Shown here one piece after another: positions 37,533 through 49,041 of a stretch of DNA of 64,000 nucleotides. The notes below the pieces were generated by a model that did not search any database, was not told the origin of the DNA, and worked only from the letters and a program-made list of their open reading frames with translations. The DNA is from Phaeoceros laevis (lineage: Eukaryota; Anthocerotophyta; Anthocerotopsida; Notothyladales), in the NCBI GenBank assembly GCA_049999765.1, contig JBNGIQ010009483.1, positions 389,997 through 453,996 on the forward strand. Reading direction: 5' to 3'. The translations under genes and the position numbers were made by a program. Each line of letters begins with the position of its first letter. Within the stretch, counting starts at the first letter, position 1.

Positions 37533-40500
37533 ATGCAGGATTCTATGTGTGGCAGCTTGATTCCAGTCAAGAAGCCGGCCGTCCCCGTCGGGAGGACTCG
37601 CCCGTTTGACGACGATGTGCCTCTGCGGGGCTCCAACCTGGGAGGGTTTGGTTGCGCCGCTACCGGTTCAGGAGCTGCCCCCCCGGGCCCGGATGCTGAG
37701 GGCATGGTTGTGGAGGATTATTTGGAAAGCTCCAGTCTCTCCAGCTGGATTGACGAATTGCTCCATGAGCCGCCGGGTTCTGCAGCATCCCCGCGAAGCT
37801 TTGCTGCTGCGGATGCGTTTTTCCCGGTCTATGACACTCCGGAATTGGATATGGCTGACCAGGCTGCTGGAGACTCTTCGTCCTCGGAGATAGGTGGTAT
37901 GGTTGGGGAGTCCGAGAAGAAGGTCTCCTCCTCAGAGCTTGGTTACGATTCTGCTGAGATGAACCAGAACCTGGAAGCTCCTCTGGACGACAATGCGGTA
38001 CACCAGCTGTTGCCGCGCACAGCTGAGCAACCTCCTGTTCCTCTGGCTGCGGCTAGGGAAGCGCTTTCCAATCTTCTCAAGAGAATTTCGTCCGCGAACG
38101 CAGGGACGGATTCTTTCAGACGGGCTCTTGAATCTCAGGCTTCAATTCCAGGTAACAGCCATACAGGGCCTAACTCGATTGGGCTTAGCTCCGTTGATAC
38201 CCTCAAGTCGAGTCTCAGGCGTACAAGCTCAGCTTCCGATGCTCTATTTTCTCTCCAGTCTCAGACCTCTTCTTCCTCTGGCTACCAGATCCGGAGTGAT
38301 GGCCATCACAACCGCAGTTTTGTCGGGCTGTCTCATCGCAGCTTTACTCAGAGTTGGCCTGTCTCTAAGGTGCTTGGTATAGCTCGAAAGTCTTCTGCTT
38401 CTTCCCTGCCTCTAAAATTTGCCGACACTTCTCTCGCAAGTGGAAGTAGGTCAGGTATTCACCATTTCTCTGCTCCTGCTCATTCGCCTCCACTACCCGC
38501 AAGATCGTTTGCTCAATCTCATCATCACTCTTCCACCTCTGCTTCAGTAGTAGTGCCATTTCCAACCCTCCAACAAATGCAAGGATCGAATCATATTCCC
38601 AGTTCACAGATCAGTGTATCGCTGTCTTCTGTGCCTGCTTTTGCGTCGGGTCCTCTTTCCTTCGACGATTCCATCCCCGAGACCACTGTGGGAGCTTTCC
38701 TTTCATCTCCTTCGCAACGCAAGCAACAATCTCAGTCTCGGGGCCGAGATATCTATGACAGCGAGCCCTTCGGAATCAACTCGCATCTCAGAGGGGTGCC
38801 GTTACCTGCAGGAGGTCAGCCCTGCATTTCTGTGTCCTGCCTCATTTCTGCAACATGATGTGAATTCTTCTTGTAGGGTGACACCTGGGTCTGTGAGAAA
38901 CATCGTCGATTGCAAACTTGCAGGACCTGGTTCAAATCAACGCCTTCAAAAATCACATCTGAGGCAGCTTAGCGCTTCTGAGAGCCATGCCAAAACTACG
39001 GGCACTAGGTACGAGTCCGAGACAAAATTACCGATCCCATGGGTTCATGGCACTACTAACTCTACAGGGAACACAGAGCCCTTGCAATTGGATCAAGCAG
39101 ATCGACGAAAGGTTAGCTACCTGCTTATTGACATATGTTTCGGGCCAGTGTCTGTGAATGTCATCTACCAGTTGCTGCCTCTAACAGCTGGGTTGCCATT
39201 GTTTAGGACAAAGCTGAATCCCAAGCCCAAAATGGGCTAAGATTAGTCCAGCTTCTCCTGGAGTGCGCAGAGGCTGTTTCCAAACATGAAGTCCAACTGG
39301 CCCAAGGAATGCTCTTACAGCTGCAAACCATGGTTTCTACATCTGGAGACTCTATGCAGCGGGTGGCTGCATGCTTCACGGAAGCTCTGCATTCCCGACT
39401 TTTGAGCAATGGATCCGAGACCTATGCTGCTGTTACTGCACGTGGCCCAGCTTCGAGCGACGAGCTATTGGGTGCCTACCAAATTCTCTATCAGGCCTGC
39501 CCTTACATCAAATTTGCACACTTTACGTCAAATCAGGTACCCATAGTTTCCAGGAAAGCCGTGACCCATCATGCTTCTCTGGCTACTGTTGCACGTTAGG
39601 CAGGGAGTCATGTTGCGCTCGGCCTCGACGACCTAGGGCATCTGACTTAACCTCCATGATAATGCTGTGTTTTGCAAGGCTATCTTCGAAGCATTTGAAG
39701 GGGAGCCTAGAGTACACATTGTGGACCTGGACATAGTACAAGGTTATCAGTGGCCAGCTCTCATGCAGGCACTGGCAGCAAGACGAGGTGGACCCCCAAC
39801 TTTGAGACTCACTGGCGTTGGGGATTCAATTGAGTCTGTCCAAGAAACTGGTCAGTGACCTCATTGTTTTCTATCAGTGTTTAGGTCGGGACCTAAACAC
39901 TGAGTTGCTTCAGAAATTTTTTTCAATCAAGGCAGATGTGTAGTCCCAAGAACCCTATAATCAAATATGGTGACAGTGAACTCGCTAACCAACGCTGCAG
40001 GAAAGAGGTTGTCCGAGCTGGCAGAATGCCTCCAGCTTCCTTTTTCTTTCCACGCTATAGGAAAGCGACTAGAGGATTTGAAGGTACTAGTTTGACTGTT
40101 TTTCAAGTGGCCTCTCCTGCTTAGAAGTTTCTTCTGGACTGAAAATATGGCGTGTTCCCACTTTTCAGGCCTACATGTTCCAGCGTGAAAGTGGAGAAGC
40201 CTTGGCTGTGAACTCTGTCAACCGTTTGCACCGACTTCTCACCGACCAGCGAACGCTAAGCCCTTTGGTGGACGTGCTACGCATGATTTATGAACTGTCT
40301 CCCAAGACTGTAATCGTAGTGGAACAGGAAGCATCGCACAATGGGCACACATTCTTGAGCCGATTCTTGGAGGCTTTGCACTACTACTCCGCCATATTTG
40401 ATTCTTTAGAGGCAACTCTTCCTCGGGTACACTGACTAAACTACCGCTTGTCTCTAGTTTCTCAGATGTTTGGCTACAGAGTTACCTGACTTTGTGCTAG

Positions 40501-40852
40501 TTTTCTGGTCTGCTAATGCTTCCTCACATGTTTCTGGCCACATTGGGCAAAACAGGCCAGTCCTGAAAGAACGAAAATTGAACAACTTATATTTGCCGGC
40601 GAAATCACAAATATCATTGCGTGTGAGGGCAGTGACCGTGTGGAGAGGCATGAAAAGGTGGAGCGATGGCGTAGACTTTTGGAAAGCAATGGGTTCAAAA
40701 GCACCCCTCTCAGTAGCAAAGCTTTTGACCAATCACGAATTCTGCTAGGGTTATATCGGTGCGATGGGTATAGCGTGGTGGAAGACAACGGGGCTCTGCT
40801 GTTGGGCTGGCAAGGTCTACCTGTCATTGCAGCATCGTCGTGGTATTGCTGA
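37533..40852 (+). CDS. GRAS-domain transcriptional regulator (SCARECROW/SCL3-like)
   Basis: Seven exons join in frame to 869 aa: 37533-38814, 38924-39111, 39207-39536, 39679-39850, 40001-40083, 40169-40426 and 40556-40852. The first 490 or so residues are Ser/Pro-rich and disordered. The GRAS domain follows: [17 protein letters not shown] (LHR1), [34 protein letters not shown] (VHIID), [52 protein letters not shown] (PFYRE region) and [13 protein letters not shown] (SAW). All signature motifs are present. GRAS proteins act in the nucleus in radial patterning and gibberellin signalling. The motifs fit the SCR/SCL3 side of the family, but the subfamily is not settled. The exon 2 acceptor at 38923 was chosen because the nearer TAG at 38876 produces a stop. 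Confidence 0.92.
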
Positions 40853-42078
40853 TGTTCGTTGTTCCTCACGAGGTTTTGAGGTGGGTTTTAGAAGCTGGAT
40901 TGACAACAATTTTTTGCAACGACTGTCACAGTGCCTAGTTAGTCTATACTACGATGACCGCCATCTAGGCCACCCTCATCCATGTAGATACGGAACCCAG
41001 ATGAGGGTGACTTTCTCTGCCTATTTGCTGGAGTCATGTACGAGAGTGATTCGCAGGTAGGCGGCGCATTAGGATCTGTTACTGGCACGACATGCCAGCA
41101 GCGTATTTGCTGCAAAGAGTAACCTGGGCAATGCAGTAGTGGTGGTAGAGGCTTTCAAACCAGTTTTTGTGACTAACAGACATGTTCAACAGACTCAGTG
41201 ATTTTGCTGCGTTTATGAATCCGCAATGGGCATTCACGCACGCGCACCTCCGCAAGGTAACCTTTGCCAAATGTGTAGACCTGGTTCTAGTGGCAAATTG
41301 CTAATATTTACGTACGTATGGCTTAAATATTCACAGCTAGAAGGAACAAGCAATGCAAGCCAGCACACCACAGACTGACCAGTCCGCAGGTACCAACATC
41401 GTGAATGCACTTCGAGGCAGTATGGTACTCTACTATGCTCAATCCACCCAGCCACGGATCAGAAACAGCCTCACGATGTCCACATTATGGTTCAGTGGAA
41501 AGCCGATGTGGTTTTTTCATCACCTCCGTTCGGTATGCAGATATCAAGGCAGTCGTCAACGGACATCTCTTCTCAAGTATGAAGGCATACCACAACGGAC
41601 TGATCTCAGATGCATGGGTAAACCAGAAAACCCAGACATGCAGACCTCACTTGTCTCAGTTAAAAACACCAGGAATCACAACACGAACAGTCTACAGCAT
41701 ATACGAATTCCCGTAGCTTCAATCGCCTTCAAGAAACACGACAGGGATTCTAATTCCACAGGAGTCCCTCAAGTATCCATTACCACACACACTGCTACTT
41801 GAATGGTCCTAACAAAACCCTAACATTCACCAATTGCGAATCGGACAGAACAGTCCATCAACCGATTAACGGCACCGTTATCTGCATCCGGATAGGTCTA
41901 CCCTAGCACAACGTTTATGCATAGTATCTGATCAAACATGGTGCACCAAAATTGTCCAGTTCCTACAAGATGAACTCATATACTGAAGTGCTGTGGAGTT
42001 CCGGAGAAAGCAAACAGCCATTGGCAGCTGCTGCGTCTCACCATCTCTCTCCGCGGACGCCTCAGCTGCAATCCCAGC
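40853..42078. other. Convergent intergenic region between GRAS and eS28
   Basis: Only short frames without domains are seen. A single telo-box-like AAACCCTAA lies at about 41816-41824. No RNA gene was recognised. Confidence 0.5.
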
Positions 42079-42276
42079 TCATCGGAGCCGCCTGGCTTCT
42101 CGTTCCGACTCCAGTAGAGTCAAAATGTCACCTTCCCGGACGGGCCCTTTCACATTCCTCATGATCAGTCGGTTCTGATCGTCCAAGAACTTCACCCGCA
42201 CCTGGGTGACTTGCCCTCTGGATCCTGTGCGGCCGATCACCTTGATGACAACCGCCAGCTTATGTGATGAATCCAT
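42079..42276 (-). CDS. RPS28: 40S ribosomal protein eS28
   Basis: This is a complete 65-residue protein in one exon, starting [20 protein letters not shown]. It continues with [32 protein letters not shown] and [10 protein letters not shown]. The length and C-terminus are those of the eukaryotic family. It sits in the head of the small subunit near the mRNA exit. The only divergence from the common plant form is the N-terminal DSSHKL. Confidence 0.98.
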   Translation of the reverse strand: MDSSHKLAVVIKVIGRTGSRGQVTQVRVKFLDDQNRLIMRNVKGPVREGDILTLLESEREARRLR

Positions 42277-43266
42277 GGCAGCAGGCTGGACACCTAACCT
42301 GCGCAAACCAGTTGCAACGGGCCCAACATTAGACGATAGAAAGGCAACCCTCAACAATCTACGACACAGTCATCGCGGCGGCGCGAGCTTCACTCACAAA
42401 CACAAAGAACAGACGGGACAGGGCGGATTGTTGCGCACCAAGGACGAGAGCTGTGGCCACCGCTCGGAGGGGTGCGTGAGAAGAAGTTGGGACAACGCCG
42501 CCTCAGCTCTTGAATAACAAGCCCTAACTCGGAGTCCTGAAAAACCTAGGGAGCTCCAACACATATATAGACTATATGTGTATGAAAGGGGCTTATCTCG
42601 GCTCGTTTGAGAAATTGCGATGGCGGGAGTTTCGGACTCTTGGCGCGTTTGACATGCCCACAAGTCCAGCAGCCAGTTTGGCTTCATGCTAATATAAATA
42701 AAAAAGGTGGGATATAAATAAATTAACAGGTCGCGAAGATCCTCACTAGCGTGACCTTCTTGCGACAACGAAAGCACACATCCTACAACCATGAATATAA
42801 GGAAATGGGGTGGTCCGTGTGTGTCCTCCTGATTGCAACTCACACAGTGGCAGGAGCATCAGCATCAATTTTTGCGTCGGCGAAGGGACGATGTCATCCG
42901 TTTTTTCCTCCGGAAGAAAGAATCACCTGGCTGTTCACCCCAACGGCTGGCTCCCTGCTCGCTAAACCTACCAGCATCTGGGTAAATGCTTGCAAGCAAA
43001 TTAGGCAGGCCCCGAAGGATGGAAGCTGATAGTGCTGAAGGTTAACTTGGAATCAAACACGATATGGGTTGTGTCTTCTTCCATGTGAAGCGGACCGATC
43101 AAAGTTGTTGTTCTTCAAGCAGGGAGAAGAACATGTTACGTTTGGAAGGCTCAGTTCCTGGTGAGGCACAATGGATGCACTGAGCGGAGAGATCAGGGCA
43201 GTTCCTGTGCTGATGACTGTTGTCACATGTCCAAATCCCCCTGCTGCATTCCTCTCCATTCTCCAG
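42277..43266. other. Intergenic: eS28 promoter and 3' flank of the F-box gene
   Basis: Both neighbours are on the minus strand. A dyad with 9-bp arms (ACACATATA at 42559-42567 and its complement at 42573-42581) lies about 290 bp upstream of the eS28 start and includes TATA-like sequence. Other short frames are unsupported. Confidence 0.45.
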
Positions 43267-44562
43267 TCAGACGAAGAGGTCCAATTTGGGTTCAAACAAA
43301 GTAAGGGACTTGTAGGGCAGGTAATCCATGGGACACAAGCGCCAGAAAAGGTCTCGGCCGTGGAAGGCAAGTACCAGATTCCGCACCACGCCATTGAGCA
43401 GATTGTAGATTTCCAGATGCAGGCAGATGAAGTCGCCAACAGTGAGGCAGTCCAGGAGCTCCACATCCGCATCCGCCATGTCCCAGCCCTGCAACATCTC
43501 CCCAATTTGGCAGTCGGGCAGCGCGGACACCTGCTCGAACACCAGCTTCTTCTGGTCCAGCCTCCAGATGCGGACTGTGAGCTGGGACAGGCCGAACCTG
43601 TAGTGGCCGCAGAGCAGGACGTCTCCCCGATGCTCCACCAGCCGGTGCGCGGCGTGGTGCATGCACGGATTGTTGACGTCGAACCTATCCACCAGGCGGC
43701 CGTCCACGGTGTACAGCAGCAGGTGGATGCCGAAGACGAGGACGAAGAGGCGGCCCTGGCAGAGCGCGAAGGTGCTCCTGGTGACGAGCGGGCAGGGCGG
43801 ATCTGCGCGGCTCACCTTCCACTCCCAGCTGCCCTGCGGAGTGCTGGCGCAGGTCCGGATTGTCCACATGCTCTGGTTCCGGCTCAGCTCGCCCTGGTCC
43901 GCAACCTCGCCCTGGAGCACCACAACCTTGACCCCGGAAGCCGGCCCGTCCAAGGCCATGGCCATCCGGAGCTGCTGCGCCCTGATGCTGGCGAAGTCTG
44001 GCAGTTCCTTCCATGTTTTGGTCACCGGGTTGCACACGCACAGCGAGATGACCTCTTCATTGCTAGGTTCGGAGCGGAAGCAGACGAGGCCCTTGTCGTA
44101 CAGCCGGGGATAGGACATCTTTCTTGGCAGGAAGAACAGGTCGAGCTTGAAGCTCTTGCAGAGGGAGGAGGAGGGGAGAGTGAACGGCGAGGCCTTCTCC
44201 TGGGGGCAGCCGGACTCAATCTGGCACAGGCAGATGAGAGGGGAGGAGCTGGCAAGGGCGGCTCGGGTCTGAAGGAAACTCGGCGCGGAGAGAGTGGTAC
44301 GCCATTGCTTGCAAACAGACTGAAACTTGAGATGGCTCACAAGAGGTAGCCGCACCAGTACCCTGTCCAAGAAGTCTTCCGGCAGCTTTCCCCACAGCGC
44401 CTGGTCCATCTCGCAGCTCGGCTCTGCATCCGGCACTGCCGCATCTCCCTGGTCACCTTCCATGAGCAGAAGAAGCCAATCCACCTCCGAGTCTCCCCCG
44501 GAGGCATCGCCTTCATCAACATCCAGGCCAGTCACCTCTTCTGCGTCCGCCTCGTACTCCAT
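43267..44562 (-). CDS. F-box protein, intronless (paralogue A)
   Basis: The protein has 431 aa. An acidic N-terminus (residues 1-50) contains a single DWLLLLMEGDQGDA segment. The F-box starts around residue 52: MDQALWGKLPEDFLDRVLVR, then LPLVSHLKFQSVCKQWRTTL. F-box proteins bind SKP1 and recruit substrates to SCF ubiquitin ligases. The C-terminal 300 residues have the Trp-spaced pattern of kelch or F-box-associated propellers (LCVCNPVTKTWKELPDF, RIWRLDQKKLVFEQVSALPD) and end LFEPKLDLFV. It is clearly related to the F-box gene at 51220-52641 on the opposite strand. The overlapping plus-strand frame of 392 codons is a GC-driven shadow. Confidence 0.87.
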   Translation of the reverse strand: MEYEADAEEVTGLDVDEGDASGGDSEVDWLLLLMEGDQGDAAVPDAEPSCEMDQALWGKLPEDFLDRVLVRLPLVSHLKFQSVCKQWRTTLSAPSFLQTRAALASSSPLICLCQIESGCPQEKASPFTLPSSSLCKSFKLDLFFLPRKMSYPRLYDKGLVCFRSEPSNEEVISLCVCNPVTKTWKELPDFASIRAQQLRMAMALDGPASGVKVVVLQGEVADQGELSRNQSMWTIRTCASTPQGSWEWKVSRADPPCPLVTRSTFALCQGRLFVLVFGIHLLLYTVDGRLVDRFDVNNPCMHHAAHRLVEHRGDVLLCGHYRFGLSQLTVRIWRLDQKKLVFEQVSALPDCQIGEMLQGWDMADADVELLDCLTVGDFICLHLEIYNLLNGVVRNLVLAFHGRDLFWRLCPMDYLPYKSLTLFEPKLDLFV

Positions 44563-46648
44563 GACCCCAACCTACGATCACTGCCCGGTTCTCCACAAAT
44601 TTATGCTCGTGTGAGAAACCACAGTTCTTACCAGCGTTAGGTAGCAGGAGAAGACGGGAGAGGAGAGGGCAATGAAACGGCGGGAAAGGAGTGGTGATCG
44701 GCGGGAGCGCAGCAGCAAGACAGAGAGAAAAAGAAACAGCAGCAAGTGGAAATAGTCTCTCGCGTCATCCCTTGCCTCGGGCCGCGGCAAGATTCATTCA
44801 AACCCTCAGTTCGCTTCTTCCGATGCCGTGGGAGTGCGAGCAAGGCCGACGCCAGCAACAGCAAGATCCAGAAAGTCACTGGCAGGAAGACGACAAGGGG
44901 CACCGCAGCACGAGAAGGCCCTTTCCCTTCCTCCCGCCGGCTGGTGCTCTGATCAAGAACCAAGAAGAAGCCCTCACCACTCCGGCCGAGGCCAGCTTCC
45001 ACCACGCGCTGGATCCAGGCCCGCCATCCCGCAACCAAGAAGGATGGCACAAGAGAGTGAGGGAGGGAGGCAGACGCAGAGACGCCCTACCACGGCCGGG
45101 TCAGCAGCAGCAGCAGGCGCCGGAAGAAGGCACAGGACAGGGAGACGACAAGACCGCGGCGGGAGGGACGCGCAGGGGCGGACACCGAGGACGCCGCAGC
45201 CACAGCCCGGGCCCAGGGCTGCCGTTGCTGAGGTGATGCTGGCCGACGAGGGAGGAGGCCTGCACCATCGCCATCGCCTTCTGCTGCTCCTCCTCCTGCT
45301 CCTGCTCCTCCTCCCCCTCCTCCGGCCGGCGCCGATCCATAGCCTCCCTCCTTCTGCCGCCGGCCAGCGAGCCGACGCACAGGCCCAACCAACCCGCGGT
45401 TGCCCGTGCCGGCGGGATCAGCGGGCTCCAGATCGCCTTGGACATGTCCGCTGGCCATCAATGCTCCTCATCAATGCTGCTACGCTGCCGGCTGGAGCGT
45501 ACCGCCAGACGCGGGGGATAACGGTTGCTCCAACCCTCCAACCTTTGTGAGGCTGGCCACCATTTTCTGCCATCATCCGCCAAACGCAGCGCCAACGTTC
45601 GAATCCGGGGGCTCTCTAAAACTGCCACCTCTAAAACTGGCAGAGTAGAGCGGGTAGAACAGCCAGCGTGTCATCGTCCCCACATTTGGCCCGTGATGTG
45701 CGTTCCCACTTAGTACCGGCTGCAGGCAACCGGTGTGGCAGCCCAGGACGGGACGGACGGTGGTTATCATTCATTTATTGCCGGTGTGCCGGTGCCGGTG
45801 GGCCATCCCATGCTTTATGGCTTTATGCAGAGCGCGCGGCCGCCCAGATCGCCTGCGTCCTGCGTCTTCCGTCCTGTACTGTATGTGAAAAAACGTGTCA
45901 CCGGATCTCACGGGCCTGACTGACCTGAGTCACCTGACCCCATGCCCCGCTGCTCTACTCTCGATCTCGGTTGTGTGCTTCAAATATCCAAGAATTTCCG
46001 AGTGCTTCTCTGGCACTGGAAAAAGGCTGGTCTAATAAAGCACAGCTTACGAGAAGAAACTCGTAGACAACCTGGAAACGGATGGAAAGGGCAGCAGTTT
46101 GAAACGTACAATAGTAGCTACAATAATAATAAGTTTAAATGCATTGATGCACTCCTTGAGTTCGTCATCTTTGACGTCGGAGCCCTAAAAAGTGCCGCGT
46201 AAGGGATGGGTTGATGTCAGACAGCCGAGTTCCAAGCTTCCAAGCACAGCGGGCGTTGCAAAAGCGTTTCACCTGCGCAAGATGGAAAAAAGGGGCGATA
46301 CTGGAGTTTTATTTAGAGTGGACAAGTGGTGTGCCATACTCGTCATCCGCTTCCTGCACAAGAAAAGATTGATTGTACAGTGGAAGATAGCCTCGAAATG
46401 GCAGCAGCTCAGCCCAGGATTTGTGCTCGGGCTGTTACTGTAAAACGCGTCATACGTATACAACAGTTGTAGAAGTTCAGAGTTTTCGTGTATAAAATGA
46501 ATGTCTCTATAAGATTGGCAAAAAGACTTTCGTACAGTTCTGCTCACGGATGAGCCAGAAACTGCTTGCTTTCGATTGATATGTACTGTATAGGGTGAAG
46601 AAACAAGGCTTACCATAAATGTTCCTGGCGTCTCCAACAGCAGCAATG
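44563..46648. other. GC-rich promoter/low-complexity region, no supported gene
   Basis: From about 44.65 to 45.5 kb both strands have long overlapping open frames of very biased composition (Arg/Pro/Gln or poly-Leu), driven by a CTC/CTG-rich microsatellite at about 45280-45330. These are treated as artefacts. The part next to 44562 should be the leader and promoter of the F-box gene. From 45.5 to 46.6 kb nothing is recognised. Confidence 0.5.
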
Positions 46649-48189
46649 TCATCGATAAAAGGACCCAGCGAAGAACAAGATGAAAGAAGAAAGAACGGTC
46701 ACAAATATGTTCTGCAAAAACCATGCACGCCAAGTTTGTAGGTGAGCCCTCTACCGAAAGGTCATCGAGCAAGCTCAGAACCAGGGGACGGATAGATATT
46801 GAGAAACACAGCCTTGCAAGAAGCAAACAAAGTGGTGTGGTGGAAGGGAGGGTGGAAAAGTGATGATGAGGTTGCGCACATAGGTGTATCTACCTGGCTG
46901 CTGACGAGCACGCGTGGAATGGTTCGACCCAGAATGTCAAACACATTGAGAATGCCTGTGAATGCCTGCAGAACATCCAGTGAACCCATGACCATCACTG
47001 CCCAAGTTGTACAGTAATGATCCCATCATAACAGCGGTGAACAAGCCCACATTCCGCTAAAGAAACCAAAGAACAACGACACATACCAAGGATGAAATGC
47101 TGACGGGAACAAATACAAATGCTAATGTGCGCAGTAGTCGGCCCCCTTTCTTCTTCATGTCAACTTTCTCTACACCATCCTGTGAGCTCAAGTCAGGTGA
47201 AGCTTGCACCAGACATAATAGATGGTTTGATCTCAAGAGCGCATGTAGGGCAGCCAGTACAAAGACACGGAATCTCCGAAAGGTATTTTCAGATGACATC
47301 AGCAGCAGAGAAAATGTACCTCCGTGAACACTGGAGCAGAAGCAGGATCGAACTGCTGTAGCTTGTGGAAAATGGAGAACATGTAGCCGAATATGAGGAA
47401 TTGCATAGGTTTCCATTCTGCTGCAGCATCAACGGCAACCCAAAGTGCCTGCATTCAAAGGCATCCCAAAATTTCAGCTTCCAGACTTAGAGAAACATTT
47501 CAAGCAGTAATGACACAAGACCAGAGAGTCGAGTGCAGCCAAAAGAGAGCTTACGAGGAGAGAAGAGATTGCCAGGTTAACGTAGATTTCATTACGACCG
47601 GATTTAGCAAACCTGCAAAGGAAAATACCAGGTGTTTCAGACGAGACCACAAACGAGAAACTACACCCAGCGAAGAATGGGGCAATTGTGGGGCAAGAGC
47701 AGCAGCACATTTTTGTCAAAGAGACATCCAGGATAAGGGATCTAACATCAGAGGAGTGGTCTACCTTGGACCCCAGGGAAATAGGGCTAGCCGATCTGCA
47801 TGTTTGATCTCTTTGGACACCTTGAATGCACCAGTTGTAAAACCCTGCTTCCTGTTGGAGAGTTGCTTCATCATAATCTTGTCATATGCTCCCTCCAACG
47901 CTGCCATAGCAGCTACATCTCCGTTTTTTTCTGCATCCTTGTACTTCCTCCCATAAGCAGCCTTCACTTTCTCGAATGGATGCAAGGGATGAACACCGAG
48001 GACTTCGTAGGGATCAGAGGCGTCTGCTGCTGGCTGATTGGCATTCGAAGCCGCCAGGCAAACGAGTCGTAGTCTCTGGTTTAATCTTGTCACCTTCACT
48101 GGAGCGCGGGTACAAGAATGTCTCAGACTTATGAAGGGTGACGGCCCGCAAGGGAATGCCGCCGTTGGTAGCACTTGCGAGAACGCCAT
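46649..48189 (-). CDS. CPP1: CPP1-like plastid J-like membrane protein (DUF3353)
   Basis: Six exons join in frame to 279 aa: 48189-47765, 47612-47555, 47448-47320, 47179-47087, 46965-46894 and 46711-46649. The N-terminus MAFSQVLPTAAFPCGPSPFI, followed by Arg-rich sequence, looks like a plastid transit peptide. The J-like region DPYEVLGVHPLHPFEKVKAA, DVAAMAALEGAYDKIMM lacks the HPD motif of true DnaJ proteins. After FKVSKEIKHADRLALFPWGP come membrane-prone segments (NEIYVNLAISSLL, LRTLAFVFVPVSISSL, GILNVFDILGRTIP) and the end VLSSFILFFAGSFYR. This matches the CPP1/DUF3353 family. CPP1 itself stabilises protochlorophyllide oxidoreductase. Which family member this is remains uncertain. Confidence 0.9.
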
Positions 48190-49041
48190 CCCTACTTAGA
48201 ACCTCCTACCACTGCATTATCTGTTCTGCACCGCGCACATAGGCAGCTCCAGCTTCAACCTTCAACTCAGCGGCAAATCTGGCAACTTCAAATGCCTTGC
48301 CAGGATGTTTTCCTCCTTTGATCAATCTGTGACCTCCACTGTCCGCTGGCGATCCTGTTCCTCGGTAACTCCGGGACGAGCTTCCTTTCACTTTCTGATC
48401 TAGTCTTGCGAATGCTGGAGTCTAGGGTTTAAGGGTTTAAGCCTGCATGCCTGCCGCTTGTCTCTTCCCAAGTTATTCGATGAACGTCCATGTTTCATTG
48501 ACGTTTTATTCTCTTGTGCAGAGCCAAATCCAGAAGCGATCACCTGCCCTGTAAGATCTCGGACCTGCTGTCCATGACTTCCCCGCTATCCACCGTGCGT
48601 ACATGGAGAGGTCTCCACCGTTGTCCCCGGGTTAAATGAGGACTGGTTGCACAATTTGAATAGTCCACCACGCTGCTGCGCAGGACCATTGTCGTGTGAA
48701 CTCCGCAACTGCACTTCGACTTCCTCTAGGTGGGGTCGATTCCAGCGCTCCTGACCTTGCCCGTCATTAATTCTCTGGGAAGAAGGTTTCATTTTCCACA
48801 ACGACGTCAGGTCCTTCAGAGCTTGCCTGTACTGTCCTAGACTTGGGCATACATGTCCACCAGGCTACCCAAACGCCTGCGTTGAACCCCAACAGTCGGG
48901 AGCCCTTCTCTTGATACCATGAAGGAGTCCCAACCTTACGCTGAGAGCACTCAAATAACCTGCCCATCCAGAACCTTTATCTTCAAGCATACAGGGTTCA
49001 AAAGCACCACACTCATCGAGAACGGGTAAAAGCTTGCGGAT
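48190..49041. promoter_or_regulatory. Divergent intergenic region with telo-box pair
   Basis: This 852-bp stretch separates the CPP1-like start (-) from the glycosidase-like start (+). At 48421-48441 there are two adjacent AGGGTTTAAG units, the complement of the AAACCCTTA/telo-box class found in promoters of growth-related plant genes. Minus-strand short frames here have no domain support. Confidence 0.5.

Noticed and set aside
43171-44349. 392-codon plus-strand open frame opposite the F-box gene
   Set aside because: It is antisense to a clear F-box coding sequence in GC-rich DNA, has no domain and is Glu/Ala/Val-biased, as expected for a shadow frame.
44637-45550. Long overlapping frames on both strands (poly-Leu, Arg/Pro/Gln-rich)
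   Set aside because: They come from CTC/CTG and GC-rich low-complexity DNA. No homology or splice pattern supports a gene.
45590-45620. GTTCGAATCC at about 45598-45607 as a tRNA T-arm
   Set aside because: The flanking bases do not pair as a T stem and no box A or acceptor stem fits.
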